This document shows positions 1-8,188 of a DNA stretch of 64,000 nucleotides, one piece after another; position 1 is the first letter of the stretch; each line of letters opens with the position of its first letter. A program made the position numbers and the translations under genes. The stretch is taken from contig CAVUWX010000012.1 of assembly GCA_963745205.1 (NCBI GenBank), positions 108,414-172,413 of the forward strand. Direction: 5' to 3'. The stretch is from Hyphomicrobium_A sp963745205. Lineage in GTDB: Bacteria; Pseudomonadota; Alphaproteobacteria; Rhizobiales; Hyphomicrobiaceae. Below the pieces are notes generated by a model. It worked only from the letters and a program-made list of their open reading frames with translations. It did not search any database and was not told the DNA's origin.

Positions 1-74
1 ACGAGCTGGTCTTTGAGGGTCTCGCGAAGCTCCTCATCGTCATCCACGATGAGAATCCTCCGGGAAGTAGTCAT
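1..74 (-). CDS. Response regulator, N-terminal fragment (cut by window edge)
   Basis: Only the first 24 codons are inside the window. Read on the minus strand from ATG at 74, they give MTTSRRILIVDDDEELRETL, then KDQL. The hydrophobic strand ILIVDDDEE with paired acidic residues is the start of a CheY-like receiver domain, where these aspartates bind Mg2+ next to the phospho-acceptor. The output domain and partner kinase lie outside the window. The neighbouring L,D-transpeptidase gene is divergent, with about 100 bp between the starts. Family is clear from the sequence; DNA target and function are unknown. Confidence 0.75.
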   Translation of the reverse strand, partial: MTTSRRILIVDDDEELRETLKDQL

Positions 75-178
75 GCTGGCTGGCTCCGGTAGAGAATAGG
101 GCCCAAGCCGGTCGGTATGAGCCTTGGTCGTTGCCATGTTGTCGAGGATGCGAATAGCACGGTCGCCGGGAAGGTCCA

Positions 179-727
179 ATGAAGAGGCACAGCAACGGTC
201 CACAGGTGAGATCGCAACTCATCGTGAGGGCCCTTTCGGGAGGCACGCAGCGGGGAATTCTTGTCTGCGGCGGCCTACACTTTCCCTGTGCGCTGGGCCG
301 CTCGGGGCGGCGCGCGGACAAGCGCGAGGGCGACGGGGCGACGCCAATTGGCCGTTTCGCCTTGCGGCGCGTGCTCTATCGCGGCGATCGGCTCCTGCGA
401 CCGCGCACGCGGCTGCCGATAGCCGCGCTCCACGTCCGCGATGGCTGGTGCGACGATCCGCGCGACCGCAACTACAACCGGCGTGTGCGGCACCCCTATC
501 CGGCGAGCGCTGAGCGGCTCTGGCGCGACGACCACCTCTATGACCTGATCGTCGTTCTCGGCCACAACGACGACCCTCGCGTCAAAGGGCGCGGCAGCGC
601 GATCTTCATGCACGTCGCCGGTCCAGGATTAAAACCCACGGAAGGGTGCGTGGCGCTCGAGCGCTCCCACCTCTTGCGGCTCATCGGGTGCGCGGCGCGC
701 GGGTCAACGATGACGATCTTGGCGTAA
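179..727 (+). CDS. L,D-transpeptidase (YkuD) family protein
   Basis: A 182-residue protein. L,D-transpeptidases make 3-3 crosslinks in peptidoglycan or attach proteins to it, using a catalytic cysteine. The C-terminal third has IFMHVAGPGLKPTEGCVALE, matching the family arrangement of a histidine followed after about a dozen residues by (S/T)xGC(V/I)x, with the cysteine as nucleophile. An upstream HNDD segment fits the strand before it. No clear signal peptide is seen; the N-terminus is basic, so export is uncertain or the true start differs. ATG 179 has GGAAGG just upstream. Family is well supported; the exact substrate is not known. Confidence 0.8.
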   Translation: MKRHSNGPQVRSQLIVRALSGGTQRGILVCGGLHFPCALGRSGRRADKREGDGATPIGRFALRRVLYRGDRLLRPRTRLPIAALHVRDGWCDDPRDRNYNRRVRHPYPASAERLWRDDHLYDLIVVLGHNDDPRVKGRGSAIFMHVAGPGLKPTEGCVALERSHLLRLIGCAARGSTMTILA

Positions 728-761
728 GCCTAGTCATCCATGTTCGGCGTCCGCAGGCAGC

Positions 762-798
762 AAAAAAAACGGCCCGGAGGCGCGAGGCGTCCGGGCCG
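762..798 (-). terminator. Rho-independent terminator of the glnK-amtB operon
   Basis: Read on the minus strand this is a GC-rich hairpin (CGGCCCGGA...TCCGGGCCG, loop around 784) followed by eight T residues (762-769). It lies about 90 bp downstream of the amtB stop, in the position expected for the operon terminator. The gene on the other side (L,D-transpeptidase) is convergent, but a T-run is present only for the minus direction. Confidence 0.85.
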
Positions 799-884
799 AG
801 TTTGGAGCACGCCTAGGGGAAGGCGCACGCTCGGGAGCTTGTGGCGATAGCGGCCGGAGTTGAATCTCCGGCCGCCGCGTTGGC

Positions 885-2219
885 CTATAGGACCGTCTCG
901 CCGTGCAGCGCGAGGTCCAAACCTTCGACCTCGGCCGCCTCGGAGACACGGATGCCGATGGTCAGCTTCAGTATGAGCAGGATCACGAAGGTCGCGACCA
1001 GGTCCCACGCGATGGTGGCCGTAACGCCGTAGGCCTGGATCGGAAGCTGGGCGAAGTTGCCCTCGAGCACGCCGGCCGTGCCGCCGATGGCCTGCACCGC
1101 GAACACGCCCGTCAGGAGCGCACCGATGATGCCGCCGATGGCGTGGACTCCGAACACGTCGAGGCTGTCGTCATAGCCCAAGAGCCTCTTGAGGCCCGTG
1201 GCGCTGATGTAGCAGCCGACACCGGCAGCCGCGCCAATAACAAGGGCACCCTTGGGATCGACGAAGCCCGAAGCCGGCGTGATGGCGACGAGACCGGCGA
1301 CGGCGCCGGACGCGATGCCGAGCACGCTTGGCTTGCCGTGCACCAGCCACTCCGCGAACATCCACGCGAGCGCCGCCATGGCGGTGGCGATCTGCGTGAC
1401 GGTCATGGCCATGCCCGCCGAACCGTTGGCGGCGACCGCCGAACCGGCGTTGAAGCCGAACCAGCCGACCCACAGCAACGAAGCGCCGATGACCGTCAAG
1501 ACCAGGTTGAAGGGCGCCATGTTCTCGGTCTTGTAGCCCGTGCGCCGCCCGAGCATGAGGCAGGCGACGAGACCGGCGATGCCGGCGTTGATGTGAACGA
1601 CCGTGCCGCCGGCGAAATCGAGCACGCCGGACTTGGCAAGGAAGCCGCCGCCCCACACCCAATGGCAGATCGGCGCGTAGACGATGATCAGCCAGAGGGA
1701 CATGAAGATCACGAGCGCCGAGAACTTCATGCGATCGACGATGGAGCCGACGATGAGCGCCGGCGTGATGATGGCGAACGTCATCTGGAAGCACATGAAC
1801 ACCGACTCAGGAATGGTTCCCTGCAGGGTGTCCTTGCCCATGCCCGCAAGCAGCACTCGGTCGAGGCCGCCGATATAGGCGTTGTAGAAATCGTCGGGGT
1901 TCGTTCTGAACGCGAGCGAGTAGGCTACGATCATCCACAGCACGGTGACGAGGCAGGTTGTGACGAAACACTGCATCAGCACCGACAGCACGTTCTTTTT
2001 GCGGACCATGCCGCCGTAGAACAAGGCGAGCCCCGGGATGGTCATCATCAGAACGAGCGCCATGGAGGTGAGCATCCAGGCGGTGTCGCCGGAATCGAGT
2101 TTCGGTGGTGGGGCGGCGGGGGCCGCGTCCTGCGCGAAAGCCGGCAGTGCGGTCCATGCATAGAGTGCCGCGGTCGCGGCACCCGTTGCTGCGGTACGTA
2201 TCAGTCTGTTCAATTTCAT
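885..2219 (-). CDS. amtB: Ammonium transporter (Amt family)
   Basis: A 444-residue inner-membrane ammonium channel. It starts with a cleavable-type signal (ending around ALPAFAQ, residues 22-30) and then has about eleven hydrophobic segments. Typical Amt stretches are visible: DTAWMLTSMALVLMMTIPGL near residue 45 and VVHINAGIAGLVA near residue 207, which carries one of the pore histidines, with HAIGGIIGALLTG near 360 carrying the other. It is the second gene of an operon with glnK, 61 bp downstream of it; PII proteins of this type plug the channel when nitrogen is ample. The terminator at 762-798 closes the operon. Confidence 0.97.
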   Translation of the reverse strand: MKLNRLIRTAATGAATAALYAWTALPAFAQDAAPAAPPPKLDSGDTAWMLTSMALVLMMTIPGLALFYGGMVRKKNVLSVLMQCFVTTCLVTVLWMIVAYSLAFRTNPDDFYNAYIGGLDRVLLAGMGKDTLQGTIPESVFMCFQMTFAIITPALIVGSIVDRMKFSALVIFMSLWLIIVYAPICHWVWGGGFLAKSGVLDFAGGTVVHINAGIAGLVACLMLGRRTGYKTENMAPFNLVLTVIGASLLWVGWFGFNAGSAVAANGSAGMAMTVTQIATAMAALAWMFAEWLVHGKPSVLGIASGAVAGLVAITPASGFVDPKGALVIGAAAGVGCYISATGLKRLLGYDDSLDVFGVHAIGGIIGALLTGVFAVQAIGGTAGVLEGNFAQLPIQAYGVTATIAWDLVATFVILLILKLTIGIRVSEAAEVEGLDLALHGETVL

Positions 2220-2280
2220 CGTGAGAACTCCCCTTTCCCTTCGTGTGACTTGGGCGGCTCAGGCCGATTGTCGGTTGCGA

Positions 2281-2619
2281 TTAGAGTGCGTTGTCGTCTG
2301 CCTCGCCGGTGCGGATGCGCACCGTGTGCTCGATCGGAGAAACGAAGATCTTGCCGTCGCCGATCTGCCCGGTCTTGGCGGCGCGCTGGATGGCCTCGAG
2401 CGCCTTGTCGACCTGAGCGGACGGAACGACGATCTCCATCTTGATCTTGGGCAGAAAGCTCACGGCGTATTCCGCGCCGCGGTAGATCTCCGTGTGACCC
2501 TTCTGCCGGCCGTAACCTTTGACTTCCGTGACCGTCATGCCTTGCAAGCCCAAATCGGTCAGCGCCGTGCGGACCTCCTCGAGCTTGAAAGGTTTGATGA
2601 TTGCCGTGATCAACTTCAT
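2281..2619 (-). CDS. glnK: PII nitrogen regulatory protein GlnK
   Basis: A 112-residue PII signal protein. PII trimers sense ATP/ADP and 2-oxoglutarate and are uridylylated on a T-loop tyrosine; here the T-loop is KGHTEIYRGAEY (about residues 40-54) with Tyr51 in place. The B-loop glycines (TGQIGDGKIF) and the C-terminal IRTGE segment are also present. It is directly upstream of amtB, the usual glnK-amtB pair, and so probably regulates that transporter by direct binding. A sigma-54 promoter lies about 110 bp upstream. Length matches the family. GlnB is the alternative name, but synteny favours GlnK. Confidence 0.95.
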   Translation of the reverse strand: MKLITAIIKPFKLEEVRTALTDLGLQGMTVTEVKGYGRQKGHTEIYRGAEYAVSFLPKIKMEIVVPSAQVDKALEAIQRAAKTGQIGDGKIFVSPIEHTVRIRTGEADDNAL

Positions 2620-2728
2620 ACAAGCACCCCTCTTCTCCCCAATGTTCGCCCCGCGATCGTTGGCGTGGCGTAGAGCCGTTTTTCAGGGCCACGGCGTGCT
2701 CGGCGATGGCCACCAGGCTAGGATGGAG

Positions 2729-2745
2729 TCAAGACGCGTGCCAAT
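2729..2745 (-). promoter_or_regulatory. Sigma-54 (RpoN) promoter of glnK-amtB
   Basis: On the minus strand the sequence is TTGGCACGCGTCTTGAC. The RpoN consensus is TGGCACG-N4-TTGC(A/T): the -24 element is perfect and the -12 element is TTGA instead of TTGC. It is correctly oriented and about 110 bp upstream of the glnK start. This implies nitrogen control through NtrC; no convincing NtrC site was picked out by eye. Confidence 0.75.
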
Positions 2746-2864
2746 TTGATGATGCGCAAGCAACTCATTGGATTCATTGAATAAGCGGGAAGCAATGTGG
2801 CACGGCCCAACGGCGGGTAATTGGCCATCTGCCTAATTTACAAGCAACCGATCTCGAATGCTCA

Positions 2865-3770
2865 TCAGTTGGGCACAAATTTTGTGCGCCGCAAGCGCAT
2901 CAGTCCCTCTTGCGCGACCGACGCGATCAGCGTGCCGCCTCGGGTGTAGATGCTTCCCCGGCTAAAGCCGCGAGAGCTGTGGGCGCTGGGGCTGTCTTGC
3001 ACATAAAGCATCCACTCGTCCGCGCGGAACGGCCGATGGTACCAGAGCGCATGGTCGAGGCTCGCAAGCTGGATGTCGGCGTCGAACAGGAGCTTACCGT
3101 GCGCGATGAGCGCCGTATCCAGCAGGGTGAAGTCGGAGGCATAGGCGAGCACTGCCTGATGCACGGCCGGGTCGTCTGGCAGGTGCCCCGCCGCACGGAA
3201 CCAGATCTGCTGCGCGGGTGTCTTCCTTTCCCGCGTGAGGTAGCGGGAGATGTCCACGACGCGCATGTCTATCGGGCGGTCGCGCTCCCAGTAGCTGCGC
3301 ATCGCGGCGGGTAGCTTGTCGATGAGGTCGGCGATGATCGCTTTAGGGTTCAACAGCGCCTCGGGCGGCGGAACATCCGGCATGGCGCTCTGGTGCTCGA
3401 GACCCTCCTCGACCTTGTGGAAGGAGGCGCTCATGGTGAAAATTGCCGCCCCGTGCTGGATCGCCTTGACGCGGCGGGTCGTGAAGCTACCGCCGTCGCG
3501 GATACGCTCCACGTCGTAGATGATGGGGAGCGATGGATCGCCGGCGAGGAGGAAATAGCCGTGCAGGGAATGCACCGGACGCGCCGGATCGACCGTGCGC
3601 GAGGCTGCTATCAGCGCCTGCCCCAGGACCTGACCGCCGTACACGCGTTGCCAGCCTTCGCTGCCGCGCGCGCCCCGGAACAGGTTGTCCTCGAGCTGCT
3701 CCAGATCGAGCACGGCAAGCAAAGCATTGAGCGCGGTGTCGGGCGCGTCTGGGGACACGTCTACAGACAT
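2865..3770 (-). CDS. tesB: Acyl-CoA thioesterase II
   Basis: A 301-residue cytosolic double-hotdog thioesterase that hydrolyses acyl-CoA to free fatty acid and CoA. Recognisable family stretches are the N-terminal LEDNLFRGARGSEGWQRVYG, followed by GGQVLGQALIAA, the HSLHGYFLLAGDPSLPIIYD segment of the first hotdog, and the C-terminal hotdog with SLDHALWYHRPFRADEW and SRGFSRGSIYTRGGTLIAS, which hold the Asp/Gln/Thr active-site residues of TesB proteins. Length fits the family (about 290). It is divergent from the UbiH-like gene and stands alone. Physiological substrate range cannot be read from sequence. Confidence 0.93.
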   Translation of the reverse strand: MSVDVSPDAPDTALNALLAVLDLEQLEDNLFRGARGSEGWQRVYGGQVLGQALIAASRTVDPARPVHSLHGYFLLAGDPSLPIIYDVERIRDGGSFTTRRVKAIQHGAAIFTMSASFHKVEEGLEHQSAMPDVPPPEALLNPKAIIADLIDKLPAAMRSYWERDRPIDMRVVDISRYLTRERKTPAQQIWFRAAGHLPDDPAVHQAVLAYASDFTLLDTALIAHGKLLFDADIQLASLDHALWYHRPFRADEWMLYVQDSPSAHSSRGFSRGSIYTRGGTLIASVAQEGLMRLRRTKFVPN

Positions 3771-3876
3771 AAGGCCTCGCGATTTCTGCTAGTCTTCGAG
3801 CGTAAGCGGCGTAATGGGAGCGAAGGGCGCGTGCCTGTCAACAAGCGAAGCCGTCTCTTGGACAATCGGCCATCCC

Positions 3877-5121
3877 ATGCCCGATGAATCCGCAGCCGGC
3901 CACTATGCCGTGGTCATTTCGGGAGCGAGCTTCGCGGGGCTCGCGCTGGCGTGCGGGCTGGGCCAAGTCCTGGGACCGGAAGACCGGATTGCGCTCATCG
4001 ATCGCAGCGCCGGCCCGGGTACTGCAAAGCACGACAGCCGCGCCTCCGCGCTTTCGGCGGGCTCCCAGCACATGCTGAATGCGCTCGGCGTCTGGCCCGC
4101 GCTTGCGGCGGAAGCGCAGCCGATCGCCGGCATCGAGATCACGGACTCTGACCTCGAGGCAGGAGTGCGCCCTGTCCTTCTTACCTACGATAATGTCACC
4201 GACGCGCACGAACCAGCGACCTACATCGTTCCCAACGCCGCGCTGTACGACGCACTATACGCGGCGGCAAAGCGCATCGCTTCGATTGAGTGGATCGTGC
4301 CCGGCGAAGCGCGAGATTTCTCGAGCGGCGAGACCGGCGTGCGCGTGCGGCTTGCCGACGGACGCGAGATCGACGCCGCGCTGCTCGTCGCCGCCGAGGG
4401 GCGCGACTCGAAGCTGCGTGAGGCGGCCGGCATCGGGATAGTCGGCTGGAGCTATCCCCAGATCGGCATCGTCACGACGGTGTGCCATGAGCGCCCACAC
4501 GAGGCCCGCGCGGTGCAGCACTTCCTCCCCGCTGGCCCCTTCGCGATCCTTCCCCTCAAGGGCAACCGCTCCTGCATCACCTGGACCGAGGACGAGGAGA
4601 ACGGCCGGCGCATCATGAGCCTCGACGATGCGGGCTTCCTTTCCGAGGTCGAGAAACGTTTCGGTGGCAAGCTCGGCGCCGTTGCACTCGATGGCCAGCG
4701 CCAATCCTGGCCGCTGAAGACGCATCTCGCCCGCCGCTACGTCGCCGATCGCTTCGCGCTCGTCGGCGACGCCGCGCATGGTGTGCATCCGCTTGCCGGG
4801 CAGGGCCTCAACCTCGCGTTCCGAGATGTCGCCGCGCTTGTCGAGGTGGTCGCGGACGCGGCGCGGCTTGGGTTCGAGCCGGGGAACGCGCAGGCGCTGG
4901 CCCACTACGAGCGCTGGCGGCGCTTTGATTCCGCGCTCTCGGCCGCGACGTTCGATGGACTCAACCGGCTGTTCGCCAACGACGCGACGCTTCTGCGCTC
5001 CGTGCGCGAGATCGGTCTCGGCCTCGTCGAACGCGTGCCCATGCTCAAGCGCTTCTTCGTCAGCGAGGCGGCAGGGCTCTCTGGCGAGCTCCCGCGGCTG
5101 CTCAAGGGCGAGCGGGTTTAG
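3877..5121 (+). CDS. FAD-dependent UbiH/COQ6-type ubiquinone biosynthesis hydroxylase
   Basis: A flavoprotein monooxygenase of about 414 residues. The N-terminal dinucleotide fold reads YAVVISGASFAGLALACGLG, a variant of the usual GGGxxG motif. The second FAD motif, ALVGDAAHGVHPLAGQGLNL, is complete, followed by FRDVAALVEV, typical of UbiH/UbiF/VisC proteins that hydroxylate the ubiquinone ring. The reading frame is open back to 3814, but ATG 3877 gives the usual N-terminal length before the FAD motif. It is divergent from tesB and converges on rimM with a 1-bp gap. Which ring position it hydroxylates cannot be decided here. Confidence 0.85.
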   Translation: MPDESAAGHYAVVISGASFAGLALACGLGQVLGPEDRIALIDRSAGPGTAKHDSRASALSAGSQHMLNALGVWPALAAEAQPIAGIEITDSDLEAGVRPVLLTYDNVTDAHEPATYIVPNAALYDALYAAAKRIASIEWIVPGEARDFSSGETGVRVRLADGREIDAALLVAAEGRDSKLREAAGIGIVGWSYPQIGIVTTVCHERPHEARAVQHFLPAGPFAILPLKGNRSCITWTEDEENGRRIMSLDDAGFLSEVEKRFGGKLGAVALDGQRQSWPLKTHLARRYVADRFALVGDAAHGVHPLAGQGLNLAFRDVAALVEVVADAARLGFEPGNAQALAHYERWRRFDSALSAATFDGLNRLFANDATLLRSVREIGLGLVERVPMLKRFFVSEAAGLSGELPRLLKGERV

Positions 5122-5122
5122 C

Positions 5123-5647
5123 TCAATCCTCCTCGCGCGCCTCGACGGAGACCGGCAGAATGACCGTGATCGTCCCGCCGGCAACGTCGACGGATGGAAC
5201 GTACGCATCGGCGAACGGGATCAGCTCGGTTTCGCGTGCGCCTTCCAGGCGCAGCTCCAGAATGTCGCCGGCACCGTAGTTGTCGACGGCGACGATGGTC
5301 CCGAGCGTGCGCCCGTCGGGATCGACCACACGCAAGCCGATGAGATCGGTGCGGTAGAACTCGTTCTCCGCGGCCGGGCGAAGCCGCGACCGCTCGACAT
5401 ACAGCGCGAGGCCCTTCATGGCCTCGACGCCGTTGCGGTCGGCGATGCCGGCGATGCGCGCGACGACACCCCTCGGTGCCACTCGCACTACCTTGATTTC
5501 GATGCGACGTGTCCCGTCCGCGGTCTCAAGCGGGCCGTAGGAGGCGATCGCCGCGGGGTCTTGCGTGTAGCTCTGGATCAGGACCTCGCCGCGCACGCCG
5601 TGCGGCGCCCCAATGCGGCCTATGAGAACCCGGCTCTTGTCGCTCAT
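5123..5647 (-). CDS. rimM: Ribosome maturation factor RimM
   Basis: A 174-residue protein that binds S19 and assists 30S head maturation. The N-terminal domain starts with VLIGRIGAPHGVRGEVLIQS, the signature of RimM, and the C-terminal PRC-barrel contains FYRTDLIGLRVVDPDGRTLG and VDNYGAGDILELRL, ending in PFADAYVPSVDVAGGTITV. It is the last gene of the ffh-rpsP-(GrlR-like)-rimM run, 21 bp after the preceding gene. In many relatives trmD and rplS follow; here the convergent UbiH-like gene is met instead. Confidence 0.96.
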   Translation of the reverse strand: MSDKSRVLIGRIGAPHGVRGEVLIQSYTQDPAAIASYGPLETADGTRRIEIKVVRVAPRGVVARIAGIADRNGVEAMKGLALYVERSRLRPAAENEFYRTDLIGLRVVDPDGRTLGTIVAVDNYGAGDILELRLEGARETELIPFADAYVPSVDVAGGTITVILPVSVEAREED

Positions 5648-5668
5648 GTGGGCTATCCGGAAGTGGCG

Positions 5669-6028
5669 TCAAGCCGGCAGCGGCCCAAGATAGGTGAGCT
5701 CGACACGTACGGCAGCACCCCCCACCTCGACCACTGTCGCGGTCTTTGGCGCCGCGCGCTCGAACGCCCCCACGATATCGAGGCTGGCGCCGGCGGGACC
5801 AGCCGAAAATCCGGTGATCAGTTTTCCGTCGGGCGGTACATCGAGGCGTAACCTCACCGTGTTGACGCGCCGGGCGGCGTCGAACTGGCAGGAGCCCTGG
5901 AACACGCCGCCCCAAGGGTCGGAGCCGAGAATGCGTCCCTTCCGCAGCGTGGCGAGCGCACTGCCTTCCGTCGGCATGCGCTCGCCGTCGACGGCGTAGG
6001 CAAGGCCGTAGATCCCGTCCTCGAGCAT
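5669..6028 (-). CDS. GrlR-like small conserved protein
   Basis: A 119-residue protein beginning MLEDGIYGLAYAVDGER, followed by strands around GRILGSDPWGGVFQGSCQFD and AGASLDIVGAFERAA. The start 'xxGIYxLxY', the 'GRILGGDxxG' turn and the beta-rich pattern resemble the GrlR domain (a lipocalin-like fold first described in a type III secretion repressor), which is common in Hyphomicrobiales as a stand-alone protein of unknown role. It sits between rpsP and rimM on the same strand with short gaps and is probably co-transcribed. It is unlikely to regulate secretion here; that name is family-based only. Fold assignment is tentative. Confidence 0.7.
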   Translation of the reverse strand: MLEDGIYGLAYAVDGERMPTEGSALATLRKGRILGSDPWGGVFQGSCQFDAARRVNTVRLRLDVPPDGKLITGFSAGPAGASLDIVGAFERAAPKTATVVEVGGAAVRVELTYLGPLPA

Positions 6029-6118
6029 CCATCCCCCCAGTGGGGGAGAAACTTAAGCATCCTTCGGTTGAATAATGTTTACCCCGATCCGGGAGGTTGC
6101 AGGCGCGTTTGACCCCGG

Positions 6119-6508
6119 TCAGGCCGCGGGCTCCGCCGGAGCAGCGGCAGCGGGGGCAGCCTCGCCGGCCTTGGCCGCCTTTTCGACTGCAGCGGCCTCA
6201 CGCTCGAGGCGCTTCTTCTTCGGCTTCGCCTTGTTGGGGTTGTTGGAGCCAATGCGCTTCATTAGCCCTGCTGCATCGAGCAGGCGCGCCACGCGGTCGG
6301 TCGGCAGCGCCCCGACCGAGAGCCAGTACTTGCAGCGGTCGAGGTTGAGCTTTACGCGGTTCTGGTCGTCTTTCTTGAGCATGGGGTCGAACGTCCCGAT
6401 CTGCTCGATGTAGCGCCCGTCGCGGGGCGAGGCCGTGGTCGCCGCCACGACGTAGTAGTAGGGCCGCTTCTTGGCGCCGCCGCGCGAAAGCCGGATCTTT
6501 ACGGACAT
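6119..6508 (-). CDS. rpsP: 30S ribosomal protein S16
   Basis: A 129-residue ribosomal protein. The first 80 residues contain the S16 signatures VKIRLSRGGAKKRPYYYVVA, RDGRYIEQIGTFDPM and RVKLNLDRCKYWLSVGALPT. The last 45 residues form an Ala/Glu/Lys/Pro-rich tail not found in the E. coli protein but usual in alphaproteobacteria. It lies 32 bp downstream of ffh on the same strand, the conserved ffh-rpsP pair, and is expected to be co-transcribed with it. Confidence 0.97.
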   Translation of the reverse strand: MSVKIRLSRGGAKKRPYYYVVAATTASPRDGRYIEQIGTFDPMLKKDDQNRVKLNLDRCKYWLSVGALPTDRVARLLDAAGLMKRIGSNNPNKAKPKKKRLEREAAAVEKAAKAGEAAPAAAAPAEPAA

Positions 6509-6540
6509 CTGTCGTCTTCCTTCATCGCTGGTTGATGTTG

Positions 6541-8112
6541 CTACTTCTTCTTTCCCGGGAAGCCGGGGAATTTGGGTAGGCCGCCGCCCAATCCGGGCAG
6601 GCCGCCACCGAGGCCGGGAAGCTTAGGCATCACGCCGCCGCCAAAGCCTGGCAGCACCTTGGGCAACCCCTTCGGCAGCGCGTCCCTGAGCTCGGGCGAA
6701 AGCTGCTCGAGCGCCTTGGGGTCGAGCTTCTGCAGCTCCTCCTGCATGGCGGCCATCTCCGCCTCGCTCGGGGCGGCGCCTCCGCGGCCTACGAGCCGGT
6801 TGAGCATTCCCTTGTTGCGGCCGAGCGTCTTCATCATGTCGGCCATTTGCCGGTGCATCTTTACCAGGCGGTTCACCTCTTCGACTTTGGTGCCCGAGCC
6901 GGCGGCGATGCGCCGCTTACGGCGCGCATCCAGCACCTTCGGGTTGCGCCGCTCCGATGGCGTCATCGAGGTGATGATGGCGTGCTGGCGCTTCAGGATC
7001 TTGTCGTCGAGATTGGCCTCGGCGATCTGCGCCTTGAGCTTGCCGACGCCGGGCATCATGCCGAGGACGCCCGACATGCCGCCGATCCTCTGCATCTGCT
7101 TTAGCTGCTCGGCCATGTCGTCGAGATCGAAGGCGCCCTGCTTCATCTTCTGGGCGATCTTCTGGGCCATCTCGACGTCGATCGTCTGCGCGGCCTTCTC
7201 CACGAGCGTGACGACGTCGCCCATGCCGAGGATGCGGGACGCAACGCGCGAGGGATGGAAGTCTTCCAGCGCGTCCCACTTCTCGCCGACGCCCATCAGC
7301 TTGATCGGCTTGCCGGTGACGGCGCGCATGGATAGCGCCGCGCCGCCGCGCGCATCGCCGTCGGCACGCGTCAGCACAATCCCGGAGATGCCGACACGGC
7401 TGTCAAATGACTTCGCGACGTTGACGGCGTCCTGGCCGGTGAGGCTGTCGGCGACGAGCAGCGTCTCGTGCGGATGCGCGATGTCGCGGATCTCGACCGT
7501 CTCTGCCATCAGCGCTTCGTCGATGTGGGTGCGACCCGCGGTATCGAGCATGACGACATCGTAGCCACCGAGGCGCGCGGCATCGAGCGCGCGCCGCGCG
7601 ATCTGCTGCGGCGTCTGGCCGGGGATGATGGCAAGCGTATCGACCTGCGTCTGCTCGCCGAGCACGCGGAGCTGCTCCTGCGCAGCTGGCCGCCGCGTAT
7701 CGAGCGAGGCCATTAACACCTTCTTCTTCTCGCGGTCGGTAAGGCGCTTGGCGATCTTCGCCGTAGTCGTCGTTTTGCCCGAGCCCTGCAGGCCGACCAG
7801 CATGATCGCGACCGGCGGTGCGGCGGCAATGTCGATCGGCACGGCGTCGGAGCCGAGCATGGCGACGAGCTCGTCGTGCACGACCTTGACGACCATCTGT
7901 CCCGGCGTGATCGAGCGCACCACGTCCTGGCCGACCGCCTTCGCCTTCACCTTCTCGATGAAGTCCTTGACTACGTCGAGCGAGACGTCCGCCTCTATGA
8001 GCGCGCGCCGCACCTCGCGCATGGCTTCGCCGACGTCGCTCTCGGTCAGCGCGCCGCGTCGTGTCAGCTTGTCGAGGACACCCGAAAGGCGGTCCGACAG
8101 CGTTTGAAACAT
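6541..8112 (-). CDS. ffh: Signal recognition particle protein Ffh
   Basis: A 523-residue SRP GTPase that binds signal sequences and 4.5S RNA and delivers ribosomes to FtsY. N domain: residues 1-90 (MFQTLSDRLSGVLDKLTRRG). G domain: P-loop GLQGSGKTTTTAKIA, DTRRPAAQEQLRVLG, DTAGR and TRADGDARGGAALS. The methionine-rich M domain (about 330-450) includes MIPGVGKL-like and SMTPSERRNP motifs and a hydrophobic groove. The C-terminus is a Gly/Pro/Leu repeat (GLGGGLPGLGGGLP) ending in lysines, a low-complexity tail typical of alphaproteobacteria. First gene of the ffh-rpsP-rimM group. Its receptor ftsY is in the window at 12.1 kb. Confidence 0.98.
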   Translation of the reverse strand: MFQTLSDRLSGVLDKLTRRGALTESDVGEAMREVRRALIEADVSLDVVKDFIEKVKAKAVGQDVVRSITPGQMVVKVVHDELVAMLGSDAVPIDIAAAPPVAIMLVGLQGSGKTTTTAKIAKRLTDREKKKVLMASLDTRRPAAQEQLRVLGEQTQVDTLAIIPGQTPQQIARRALDAARLGGYDVVMLDTAGRTHIDEALMAETVEIRDIAHPHETLLVADSLTGQDAVNVAKSFDSRVGISGIVLTRADGDARGGAALSMRAVTGKPIKLMGVGEKWDALEDFHPSRVASRILGMGDVVTLVEKAAQTIDVEMAQKIAQKMKQGAFDLDDMAEQLKQMQRIGGMSGVLGMMPGVGKLKAQIAEANLDDKILKRQHAIITSMTPSERRNPKVLDARRKRRIAAGSGTKVEEVNRLVKMHRQMADMMKTLGRNKGMLNRLVGRGGAAPSEAEMAAMQEELQKLDPKALEQLSPELRDALPKGLPKVLPGFGGGVMPKLPGLGGGLPGLGGGLPKFPGFPGKKK

Positions 8113-8153
8113 GCGTCCTTCCTGTGCGGCCGAGCTGGGGTCCGCGCAAAACG

Positions 8154-8188
8154 AAAAAGCACCCGCGGGCGCAACGCGCTGGCGGGTG
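8154..8188 (-). terminator. Hairpin with T-run just upstream of ffh
   Basis: On the minus strand CACCCGC (8188-8182) pairs with GCGGGTG (8166-8160), followed by a T5 run (8158-8154) and further T's. It lies 42 bp before the ffh start and points toward ffh. It could terminate transcription arriving from the sugar dehydrogenase gene, or act as a leader attenuator of ffh. The sequence alone does not decide between these. Confidence 0.55.

Noticed and set aside
903..2444. 513-codon open frame on the plus strand across amtB
   Set aside because: Antisense shadow of a well-conserved transporter; His/Arg/Asp-rich composition with no fold.
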